Source of the DNA: Calonectria ilicicola
Taxonomy: Eukaryota > Ascomycota > Sordariomycetes > Hypocreales > Nectriaceae
DNA: 64,000 nucleotides
NCBI GenBank assembly: GCA_020809705.1
Contig: CP085827.1
Coordinates: forward strand, 2,356,001-2,420,000
Direction: 5' to 3'
Within the stretch, counting starts at the first letter, position 1; each line of letters opens with the position of its first letter. Shown here piece after piece: positions 22,701 to 32,210 of this stretch. The notes beneath the pieces are model-generated. The model was given only the letters and a program-made list of their open reading frames with translations, had not been told where the DNA came from and made no database searches. Position numbers and translations under genes: made by a program.

Positions 22701-24064
22701 CAAGCATTCTCCTATAGAGCCTGGCTTCATCTACCATTAACCAGGCCCATAATACAGCAATTTTGCAACTACCGATATACGAACAAGGGAATTGAGAACT
22801 CCCTGAAGGATCGTTTGGGCACTCGTAGCCTCTTCAGTTCAAAAATAGAAACCCCACCGGATCAAGCAAATCGAGAACGTCATTCATCGGCCAGACGTGG
22901 GCATCCATGTGCCAACAATGTCAAAGTTGCCGTTGTTAGTTCTGTGCAAGATGATAATCGGACTATCTTGATTTCAAACTATTTCAGAAACCCTGATAGT
23001 AAGAATGGTTATGGTTCGTCTAACCTGCACATGCTACATTGGAGGTGAATGGCGTTAACTTATTCGGCAGCTCAACTATCGCGACAAGAAGACCAAAGCG
23101 AGGACTTCAGAATTTGGGAGGCGTGAGTGGAGTCTAATCTTACTAAAATCAGATTTCTTGACACTAACAATGGCCAAGTGCACGAGCAACATCAGCAATA
23201 CCCCATTATTACAAGCCATTTGGTCATCCGCAAACAAAAGAAGTATATATCAACGAGGAAATTGAGTACAAGAATCCCGTTCAATTAGCATACAGCGAGT
23301 CTAAGAAGATTTGGGGCGACACTCATTCTCCCGATATTATCCTGTCCCTTGGCACAGGCGCTCTTGTCAATGCAACTTCAGGCAGAATACAAGATCAGGA
23401 TCCTGGAAAGGGAGACATACTTAAGGATATGGTGCCTCCTGCATGGAGAAACCAATCGGATGTTGAAAACAGCATAGCAAGAAGGTCCAACGGTTGTTAC
23501 CAGACATGGCTTGATTTTATGGAGCGCAACCCCCAACTTTCAGCTAAAAAATGTCATCGCATCGACGTGGGCCTCGTCGAACGGGTTGATATAGATGAAG
23601 TCGAGAAGATGAAGTCAATCCGGGAACAATGCAGGCAATACCTAAGCCGCAGCGAACGGGCTCCCAGATACTTCAATCCGAAACGGTATGGTTCAGCCTA
23701 CGAGCATATAAAAGTTGTTACAAGGAGACTTCTGGCCTCTTTATTCCACTATTCCGGAACCGATCTGAATGAAATCTTGGCCGGTGGGAAATTCCAAGGA
23801 CGTATCTACTGTCGTCTAACTCCAGGAGAAACATACACAACGTCCTTCCTATCCTCTAATTTCCATTTTCAGCTGCAACAAACTTGTCGAGAAACGAAAG
23901 ATACCATACCTACACCTATCAGATTCCTTGATGGTAGCCATAACTTTGATAATAACGAAATGGCAGCCACAGTTGCATTGGAAGTCACCTCCGGGGCCTA
24001 TGATCGATCTATCGAGGTGCGCCTCCCGATATGGCCTCGCTGGGAACCGATATCAGGATTCTAG
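19728..24064 (+). CDS. zinc-finger / P-loop GTPase / RING-like / patatin fusion protein
   Basis: Nine exons: 19728-19942, 20044-20621, 20679-20988, 21039-21733, 21786-22377, 22446-22570, 22621-23007, 23071-23122 and 23179-24064; 1279 aa. The order is: a Cys pair cluster at about 73-100 (CRFCGKK..MCGNC); P-loop GSTGAGKST at 202-210 with a G3-like DCEGL at 265-269; a weak G4-like INKDHD, not a perfect NKxD; a second Cys/His cluster at about 718-770 (CLTCLSEC..HGICRTC..CPLGC), RING-like; and a patatin domain with GGGVRG at about 797-802 and nucleophile elbow GTSTG at 835-839 (Ser837). Where patatins carry the catalytic Asp-Gly before the NNPV-like motif, this protein has INEEIEYKNPV (Asn1010), so the dyad looks broken. 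Patatins are phospholipase-like acyl hydrolases. The fusion suggests nucleotide-controlled membrane activity or binding. The donors of introns 4 (21722 or 21734) and 7 (23008 or 23014) are ambiguous; both choices stay in frame. An in-frame ATG exists at 19623. Confidence 0.78.
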
Positions 24065-25085
24065 AACGATAAGAGGATGAAATTTGAAGGAATGACGTGT
24101 TTTTCTTGGCAGAGCCATTTCTGAACATGTTATTGAACTCAGTACATGTATTGGGAGTATGTTTTGCTGTGGCATGATGATTATTCCGTGTAATGGATTC
24201 AATGAATGGGGTGACTAGTCTTCGTACATAGAGATGAAAGACTCCTTCCATGTGTTATGAAAAGAAACACCAGGTCCAGACTGTAAATAAAAGATACCTG
24301 TGCTCTGATCATGAACACCATCGAAATTTGTAATCGGCATCTCCCATATCGTCCTGCTCTCTCCCATATCCGCAGACAAATTTTTCAATTTTTCATCTCC
24401 ACCTCACTGTCTAAGCCACGACTCGCATTACATGTTCAAACGCTCGAGTGGGTAAACCCAGCCCTGTGACGGTTTGGCAATGGGTCCGTGGGGCATTCCG
24501 AAACGATTGATCCACTCTTAAACTACGATGGAACCAAACGGCGACCTTGCATAATCGGTGTCGAGGCCAGCAGGGCTGAAAAGGCGTGTCAGTTGCGACT
24601 TAGTAAGGATATGCCTGTAAGGGTGTGGCCCTTTGGCAAGCAAAAAACGGTATAGAAATGTCGATCAGTCACTATAAAAGGGAGATTCAAGCCAACTGGA
24701 ATAAAGGATAAGCGTCAACAGGCCGCCCTGCTGAAAATTTATTATCACAGCCAACTGGCTGTGTGATCTATACAATATCCCCCCGACTCCTCTATTCATC
24801 CATGAAAAGAACCACCGATTGATAGAGATACAAAATGTTGGCAAAGAAACCCTACTTCTCTTGGATGAATAGGTTCTCCCAAGCTAAACCCACACCGCCT
24901 CGTGGCGAAGACTTACGCAGCAAACCACATCTGCCGCAACGACCTGCATTGATGGGTCGCCAATAGAGCACCCCATCCTAGACAGGCGAGGCAATACGCG
25001 TATGTGATGACCACTAGAGTGATGCACCCCTGCCATTTTGCTCGTAGTGGCTTGAAGCCATGCGAGCACTCAGACTGAAATGGCG
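24065..25085. other. intergenic region
   Basis: The region lies between two converging genes. No gene-like frame is present. A CTCCCATATC unit occurs twice at about 24340-24370. Confidence 0.5.
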
Positions 25086-26197
25086 CTACCAACCGTAACG
25101 ATCCCATAGGGTCTTGTACCAAATATTGTGTTTAACACCGCGTTCCAAATGACCGGTTTGGTCTACTAGCGGCATGCAACTAAAGATTTCAGCGAATTTG
25201 TTGAGACACTCGCTTCGAGCTTTCAAATGGCCTGATTGTCTACTAATGCCAGTTGCTGGGTCGAGGTTCACATATTGGTTGTGGCCGCGTACCAGCAAGG
25301 GACTCAAGTGCGTAAGGTGTGAAGTAACAAAATTCAGTGCGATGTCTTCGCAGTTGAAATGCTGATCCACGTAGTCGCGGATTTTAGTCATGGCTGGGTC
25401 CTGTGAAAAATAGTAGTCAAGGAACATGATGTCTGTAAAGGCTAGGTTCGTCAGAACCATGGCGTATGCGTCATCATTCTGGGAGCAGAATTGATACTCC
25501 CATTGGCCATTTTTATCGACCAAGGCGCAGCGAGCTAGAGCGCCGGTCAACCGCTCTTGGCCAAACTGTCGCCACATCTGGAAAACATATTCCAGATCCG
25601 AAGGGCGGTAGAACACGTCGTCGTCGGACAGCAGGATGGCCCGTGTCTGGTAGTGCGGATCCGGCCAGAGCTTTTCATTCAAGCTATCGCGAGGCGGAAT
25701 GCGGTAGCGTACGGAGACGCCATAGTTGGATGTGAAGTTTCCGGGCGCAGTTTCATTGAAATTATTCCATAATACGACAATCTCTAGCAGGGAAGGGATA
25801 TTTTCAGACAGCAAATTTTGCAGGATGTATTCCAGCTCCTTTGGGCGATGAAATGTTGAGATGGCAATTCTATGCATGAAATGTTAGCGTGCCGAGCCGG
25901 ATCGGGGTGCCGATGGGTCGCAACTTGCGTGAACTTGTCGTCCAACAACGACTGATACTTGGAGTCGGCCGTGTTTCGCAACCTGGCCAAGCTGGTGCGG
26001 TTTTGATGGGCACAACGGTCAACCTTGGGCGTCACGGACAAGTCCCGCGATTGGGCAGTGCCATGACGCGGCGTGAGGAGAGCCAAGAAGAAGAAAAAGA
26101 CCGTCAATGCGAGCAGGTATAGGGCCACTCTACGGCGGCGCCTCGTCTGCAGCCCCCCCGCGAAATTGAACAGCGTGGCAGACGGTGGAGTCTTCAT
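25086..26197 (-). CDS. GT64 exostosin-like glycosyltransferase, type II membrane protein
   Basis: Two exons on the minus strand: 26197-25929 and 25869-25086, giving 350 aa. The N-terminus has five arginines and then a hydrophobic helix (about 25-42), the layout of a Golgi type II enzyme. The domain begins with DKFTIAISTFHRPKEL and contains the metal-binding LLSDDDVFY (Asp172-174). The downstream GALAR and HFNCEDIALNFV blocks are typical of the C-terminal exostosin domain. Family members transfer GlcNAc, Glc, Man or related sugars. In plants GT64 enzymes glycosylate inositol-phosphoceramides, which is a useful hint here. The intron 25928-25870 is best read with a GC donor (GCAAGT), since this restores DKFTIAIS. 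A GT donor five bases upstream at GTTCAC would also stay in frame but lose Phe-Thr. It is divergent from a GT32 gene. Confidence 0.82.
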
Positions 26198-27436
26198 GCT
26201 GAGAATATGGCCCTATATGAAGAAAGAGAGGCCACAACGGGTTGGAAAGGGTACGGTAGGCTATTATCGCCCACGGGTTGCTAACGGACCCCGCCATTTT
26301 AGACATTAGCCCGATTGAGGAGTGACAGGTAGACAAGGCTCCGGGTGGGCGTAGTGCCGCTGGGGGCGCCTCCGCGCAGACCGCGCAGGCCACGCCACAG
26401 GGATACAGTGCATATAGAGGCGGCAGTGGTGACGCAATGGAACGCATTCCCTGTCAGCCTGCGGAGTGTGGTCAGGTGGCGGGGCTGAGTCAATAATGAT
26501 GCATATTATTTGAGAGATGGAGAGAGAGATGAGATGGATGTAGGGATGTTGAATGGATGGATGGATGGTTGCAGTACGAAAAAAAAAAAAAAAAGGGTTT
26601 CAACGTTGGCTGATCGGGCTTACATGCTCCATGGGAGCGACCAACTCACCGAAGGCTTCGGTCACTGCCTGATACGACTGTGATTTTGCGGGGACATTAC
26701 TTTTTCCTTTTTTTTTTTTTTTCTTTCTCGGGTGTCATCTTTTGTCCGAAGAGGGAGAGAGATAGGTAGAGAGAGAAGAGAGAGAGAGCTAGCTAGTCCT
26801 CTTAGACACGATGACCCCAGTATTCACGGCTTGATTCAATCGGACAGACCCTCTCCCGACGCAACGTCATTATGCCGCGATGGGCCCAAGCTTCGACACA
26901 TGGGCGCCCCGTTTCGTTTTGTTTTGTTTCTCAACCTCACCCACATCATGATCATCATCTCGGGTTTGCGGGCTGCTGCTTGCTTCTTGGGCATGCACTG
27001 TCCTGTACTGCCACCACACTAGCGCAGCCTCTGGTCGGGCTGGGCGTCTTGGGATGCCATGATCCATTGGCTGCGCGTGCAACTTCTCACCCACCCGGAT
27101 GCCGTGCCAAGAAGGAGCACGTCACATTGGAAAGGATTGTCTTGGACTCTGCAGCGCTTAGTCGCAAATGCGCCCACCCATCGTCCAATTGTCGCATGCG
27201 CTTCCACCATGTGCAACAATGGCCCTCTCTCGATAAATATTCACACCCACCAAGTAGTTTGTCTTTGTATTGTAGCTTGTCTGCACAGCTTCCCCGGCCT
27301 TCATCCGCTGCCTGTGATACCCGCGTTTTCGTTTTCATCTATCCGCGTTTAATCCCGTCTTTTTTTTCCCCATTTCCCATATATCCATCTACCGTCTATC
27401 AAACGGCTCTTGACCTCACCTCACCTCACAACTGCC
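26198..27436. promoter_or_regulatory. shared divergent promoter region of GT64 and GT32 genes
   Basis: The 1.24-kb spacer between the two divergently transcribed glycosyltransferase genes contains no credible gene. The middle is low-complexity. The last 150 bases before the GT32 ATG are pyrimidine-rich, as in many fungal leaders. Confidence 0.5.
26510..26800. repeat. cluster of simple repeats
   Basis: Simple repeats are packed together: GA runs at about 26515-26530, (GGAT)n at about 26553-26568, a run of 16 A at 26579-26594, a run of 15 T at 26708-26722, and GA/GAGA tracts at about 26752-26792. They are likely unstable in length. Confidence 0.85.
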
Positions 27437-28507
27437 ATGCGAGCCCGCCGCGTCGTCCTGCTAGTCGCCACGTCCATCATCGTGCTACTATTAGCACTCC
27501 ACCGACACTTACATGAGATCGGTGAGGTCATCAATACCTACACCACTTTCCACAACCTGGTGGCCGAGCACCCGGACCTCTTATATCGATACCCCGAATC
27601 CGTCCCCGGCCGACAGATAGTCCCCAAGATCCTCCACAACGTTGCGCTCGGCAACATCAACTTTACAAAATATGAAGCTGCTATCGAGAGCTGCAAAAAG
27701 ATCCACCCCGACTGGGAATACATGCTTTGGACCGACGAAAACGCTACCTCTTTTCTCTTGGAACAACAGCCCGATATTCTCCACCACTACGTAGGATATG
27801 CCCAAGGTATCCAGCGTGCCAACATCCTCAGATACGCCGTGCTCCATCATTATGGCGGCGTTTACCTCGATATTGACGTGATATGTCATGTTGCTCTCGA
27901 CAAGACTCCTCTTGTCAAGCTCCCACTCGTCACACCCGGCGCATATCCGGCTGGAGTCAACAACGCCTTCATCGCAGCGCGCCCACGCCACCCCTTCCTG
28001 GCCCAGCTACTGGAATCAGTACCCAGCCATGACATGTTTTGGGGACTGCCGATGCGCATCCCCTACGTCGAGAACATGATGAGCACAGGGTGCATGTTCT
28101 TCTCCAACGAGTGGATGCGCTACGTAGCGGATCTGCTCAGGGGGACGCAGAAGGAAAAGATTCACATTCTCGCCAATGAAAAGGGTAATATGGACCCTCA
28201 CATGCTGAGGGGCAAAATCACAACACCCATCTTCTCCCATATGGGCGCAAGCAGCTGGCACAGCTGGGACGCCGCCATGCTCCTCATGATCGGGCAGCAT
28301 TACTTCATCTTCCTAATACTACTCGTCTTTGTCATCACCACGACGGTCGCACTACCGATATACCTATGCTCCTCCAAGAAGCGCACGCTCCACCGCGGAA
28401 ATTCCGGCTTCTTCAGCCTTGGCGGCGCCAGCTGGTCATCCAAAGCCAAGACCAAGACAAAGACAAAGACAGAAGAAAGGGACGATGTGGAGGGAAGCTG
28501 GGCTTAA
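27437..28507 (+). CDS. GT32 glycosyltransferase (Och1/Sur1-like, DXD family)
   Basis: A single exon of 356 aa. The N-terminal signal anchor (about 6-21) is followed by the family start VPKILHNVALGN. The donor-sugar domain reads ANILRYAVLHHYGGVYLDIDV, with DXD at Asp145-Asp147, then NNAFIAARPRHPF and STGCMFFSNEW. A second transmembrane helix lies near 288-311, followed by a Lys/Thr-rich cytosolic tail. GT32 proteins in fungi include alpha-1,6-mannosyltransferase Och1 and the mannosyl-inositol-phosphorylceramide synthases Sur1/Csh1. The second C-terminal helix and the YAQGIQRANILRY type of domain are more like the Sur1 group, but this is a judgement by eye. The start at 27437 is chosen because the anchor helix begins directly after it. 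Its divergent GT64 neighbour suggests a joint glycan pathway. Confidence 0.85.
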   Translation: MRARRVVLLVATSIIVLLLALHRHLHEIGEVINTYTTFHNLVAEHPDLLYRYPESVPGRQIVPKILHNVALGNINFTKYEAAIESCKKIHPDWEYMLWTDENATSFLLEQQPDILHHYVGYAQGIQRANILRYAVLHHYGGVYLDIDVICHVALDKTPLVKLPLVTPGAYPAGVNNAFIAARPRHPFLAQLLESVPSHDMFWGLPMRIPYVENMMSTGCMFFSNEWMRYVADLLRGTQKEKIHILANEKGNMDPHMLRGKITTPIFSHMGASSWHSWDAAMLLMIGQHYFIFLILLVFVITTTVALPIYLCSSKKRTLHRGNSGFFSLGGASWSSKAKTKTKTKTEERDDVEGSWA

Positions 28508-30425
28508 CGGGTGGAGATGTGCTCACCCAATAATTCGTGTCAAACTTTTTAAACTTAAAAATTATATAGAAAAATTTACTCAATCTATTCAACCTTATTC
28601 AATTTAGCCTTGCAGCAATCGACGAACGGGCCCCAGCAGCGTTACAGTTGCGACACCATCAACAAGTTTTGACCCCGAACGGGATGCGAAAAACTTCCGC
28701 GTGGGTTTTCTTGTTTCCCTCGAGATCGTATGTCGCCCCATTCTGATCCGAAGAAGCCGAAGCACAACAATCGGGGGGGAGGTTGGACCATAATCTGCAC
28801 CTGTCAGATAATGACGATCCGCGTGCGTTAGCGCCTTGGTGATTCAGTTAGTGGCTTTACCGTAAGCTACTTATTTCCATGTCTCGGCCCACCGCCACAA
28901 CCAACGGCGTCCTTGAAAAGTCCGAAGGCTGCGTGCGAACCACTGCCCGCGTGAGTTTGCAAGCCATACCGGCCGGAAAACGGAAATTAATTGGTCGGTC
29001 TCTTTTCTTTTTTTCCTCTCTCTGCCCCTTCCCCTCATTTACTTTCCCCCGGGTTCTCGTTCTTGGCGCCCTGTCTCACTCTCTTTTACACAGTCACCGA
29101 TGCGTGGCTGGCTAGCTTACTCTCTGCCGTGTCTTGCTAGCGGTGCTGAGCCGTGCCATGCCACCTGAGTCGTGTGCTCTTTGTACTTGGTAACCTAAAG
29201 CTAAAATGAATCATTATTTCAAGCCACGAATTTAAGCATGATTTGTACTGTGGCCTGGACGAGCCGCAAAGACCCGAAACTCGGGTTTGGCTTGCAGATG
29301 GACCAGGAGTACAAAGTATCCTTATTGAACTAATGCATTCATAAATGGACCTTATACTGTACACAATTCAGCTCAATGAGTCATTGGCCAAGTTCCTTGA
29401 ACTTCTTGGCTTGTTCTTGAATTGGCCAAACAACCCGACACTAGCGAAAAGTATCCCACCCTCCGTCATGGAATCTCTTTGTTCTGGTCCTGTTGCCCCG
29501 CAATTGTTCTAGGCCTTAGTCTGGCAAGTAGAATCACGTAAATTTCCCTTGAAGTTAATGAAATGTTCAACATATCCCATTAGTTGCAGCTAGGACCTCA
29601 TCCTATTTGGTAAATACTTTAGAGCGGAACAATCAAACTCGTGAAATCATAGCCTACAGTTATCTAAAATGTAGATGGTAGCGCTTGAATAGCGATTACG
29701 ATTCTCGGATGAGCCATGGATTAAAAGATCCAAGCATTTGACAAGACGAAAACCAGTGAGGGCAAAAGAGATTAATACAATGACAAGTTCAATATTTGTC
29801 GCTAAATGAATCAGCTGGTTTGAAAAGAGAGTCAAAGCTTACAACGAAAGGGCAGATTAAGAGGTCTCAGGGATTCTCTTATTTTTACTAAAAGTTTTTT
29901 TCACCTTCTTTCACCTGAACCATTAATGAGGATTGATAAAAACTAGAATGAAGCAGGGGGATTGAAATAGCATTGACTGTTGAGGCAGAAAATAGTGTTG
30001 TGACGGGTTCTAAACAACTTCAAGCAAGGAATCTCAAGGCTACTCCACAGTTTCGGTGCCAAATACTACGAGGATGTCGGACTGCAAATTCATAAGCATG
30101 GGAAATGGAGCAATTATTCACGCATGAGTATTCTCAACTAGTACCATTTTTCCCAAGATTTGCGCAAAGGAACAGGGCAATAAGGTGCCACCCGGTGACG
30201 TGTTCGCTATCACGAATTGGCTACATTGAATCAATGATCTGCTGGCGGACAACATATATACAATCCATGAATCACTGTATATCTATTGGAGCGAAGTATG
30301 GCAAATAAAGCCCCACCCCGAGCTCATTTCTACTAGAAAACTAGAGGGTTTGCAGCTATATAAATGTTTCAATGTCTCCTTCAGGTTCTACACTCGAGTT
30401 CTTCCCACCAGCATAAAGACAAACC
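28508..30425. other. intergenic region
   Basis: No gene is supported. AT-rich sequence lies at 28540-28600 (3' flank of GT32), pyrimidine-rich sequence at 29005-29090, and AT-rich sequence at 29600-29950. A TATATAAA element at 30357-30364 lies about 62 bp before the next ATG and probably belongs to the F-box-like gene. Confidence 0.5.
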
Positions 30426-31877
30426 ATGTCCACCCACCAGAAACTTCCATGCACCACCAGAGCCATCCAAACAAGTTCTATATTCAAACTACCGAATGAA
30501 GTTCTTGTACTGATTGTTGAAAATGACCACCTTCTAGAATTGGAAGACGTCAGAAGTCTTGCCCAAACATCATATTTATTTTCTCTAATTTGCTGGCCTC
30601 ACTTTCACAAACGTTCCAAGTTCAACTATTTTATAGGAGCAGTCGATGATGCTAATCTGGAGTGGGTAAAAAGATGTGCCCAGTTTGATGGGATATCTGT
30701 CAATCTTGATTGCATGCAAAACGAAACAAGACTCATATCACGCCCGGTAGTCTATGGTCACACTATCGCACGACCAATCTGCCGCCTTCTTGTCAAATTT
30801 GAAAGTAGGCGCAACTCAGCTGATGATACCTACAACGTTTTAGAATGGCTTCTAGAAAATGGAGCTATACTTGATCCAATAGATTGTTTCTTCGCCTCCG
30901 AAGAATATCCTGAGCTAGTTCGCAAGTGCTTGGAAAAGGGAACCAAACTAAAGCCAGAGGACTACTTCTACAAATCTGACAGATTTCCATTCGTGGAATC
31001 GATTTTGGAGTTTCTCGGATATACTAGTTGGAACAGAGACGAGATCGATGCTATTTCCCGTATGGCTCTCTTGGTATACAACAAAGGTGGGCGCATGCCC
31101 AGACGGCTTAACCCGGAACCTTGTCACTGGGCTTTCCCCATTGGTAGCGACAAAAGAAGGCGCCAAGGGATAATGGAAATACTTCTCCTAATGCACTGCC
31201 CACCCCAAGTTTTGGAGATTTTCCTCGCTTTCTTCCATAATAAACGGAAGAAGAAGACAGTCAAGCTTGATATTGGACCAGTTTTATTCAGAGCTTTCGA
31301 ACTAGTCTTCGACAATAATTACGGCTGGAAAGAGAAATTCCAAGGAGAAGCCTTAGAGTGGCTTCACGAAAAGATCAACATACTCGAAAAATACCGAGCA
31401 ATCGACTCCATTCATATCCAAGGATTCAAAAACATGTCTTACGTGCTAGGAGAACTCTATGCGAATAGAAAGTTCCTTAATATGGAAAAGGGCGGCTTAC
31501 ATTGTTGGCACAAGCTATGCATGTCGGCATCTACAATTATACATTCACCAACCCCATCCGCGAATTTTACCGTTGTCAATCCTGCCAGCGGTAGACTTCG
31601 GATACGCGTCCAACACTTTGACCCTCGGGCGTATTGGGCATATAATGAATGGGCTAAGGATGATGCAGTTGTGGAATACATCAAAACTGGCATGGGTGTG
31701 AGGTGCCCCTGTAAACCTAGAATAGACATTTCAGGGAACATTGAAGTGTTTTTGTCGCAGAAATGGTACGAGGCAACCGAAGAGCAGTGGCGAGAAGCGA
31801 TCTCGAAACTTACTGATACTGATTATTCCAACTGGATACCCAAGGGCTGGGAAAATCGTAAGTGGTTGTGGCGATGA
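30426..31877 (+). CDS. F-box-like protein of unknown function
   Basis: A single exon of 483 aa. Residues about 18-58 (SIFKLPNEVLVLIVENDHLLELEDVRSL, split here at natural breaks: FKLPNEVLVLIVEN, then LEDVRSLAQTSYLFS) fit an F-box-like helix pair. Such domains usually connect to Skp1 in SCF ubiquitin ligases. The following part (VLEWLLENGAILDP, ELVRKCLEKGTKLKP) resembles degenerate ankyrin-type repeats. The C-terminal 200 residues are Trp-rich and not recognised. A TATA element sits 62 bp upstream. The lack of introns, lower GC and the degenerate repeats fit the fast-evolving F-box/ankyrin families of filamentous fungi. The substrate is unknown. Confidence 0.7.
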   Translation: MSTHQKLPCTTRAIQTSSIFKLPNEVLVLIVENDHLLELEDVRSLAQTSYLFSLICWPHFHKRSKFNYFIGAVDDANLEWVKRCAQFDGISVNLDCMQNETRLISRPVVYGHTIARPICRLLVKFESRRNSADDTYNVLEWLLENGAILDPIDCFFASEEYPELVRKCLEKGTKLKPEDYFYKSDRFPFVESILEFLGYTSWNRDEIDAISRMALLVYNKGGRMPRRLNPEPCHWAFPIGSDKRRRQGIMEILLLMHCPPQVLEIFLAFFHNKRKKKTVKLDIGPVLFRAFELVFDNNYGWKEKFQGEALEWLHEKINILEKYRAIDSIHIQGFKNMSYVLGELYANRKFLNMEKGGLHCWHKLCMSASTIIHSPTPSANFTVVNPASGRLRIRVQHFDPRAYWAYNEWAKDDAVVEYIKTGMGVRCPCKPRIDISGNIEVFLSQKWYEATEEQWREAISKLTDTDYSNWIPKGWENRKWLWR

Positions 31878-32210
31878 TCATTTTATTGGGCTTTTGGGCA
31901 AGATACATCAGACGTCTCAATTTGTAACCCAGTCGTTAGCATTTCATTTTTGTAAATATTTTCTCATTACAAATCCGAAAGTAATTTTACAGTTGTTTGT
32001 CAACTAAAGAACTTTGAGCCGAGAACAAACCGATTGTTCCTAATTTGAGAATTATTTGATACACGTCGGGCAGTTGCATCTGAGTCAAAACTGTGCGTCT
32101 ACGCCAAGAATTGCAGTGGATAAAAGACAAAAGACCGCTAATATTGATATCGCTACAATCTATAAAATAAGAAAATGGAACATGGAAATGAGAAATCTAC
32201 CTAAACCCGT
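31878..32210. other. intergenic region between convergent genes
   Basis: The region is AT-rich, with 3' ends of genes on both sides; nothing else is seen. Confidence 0.5.
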
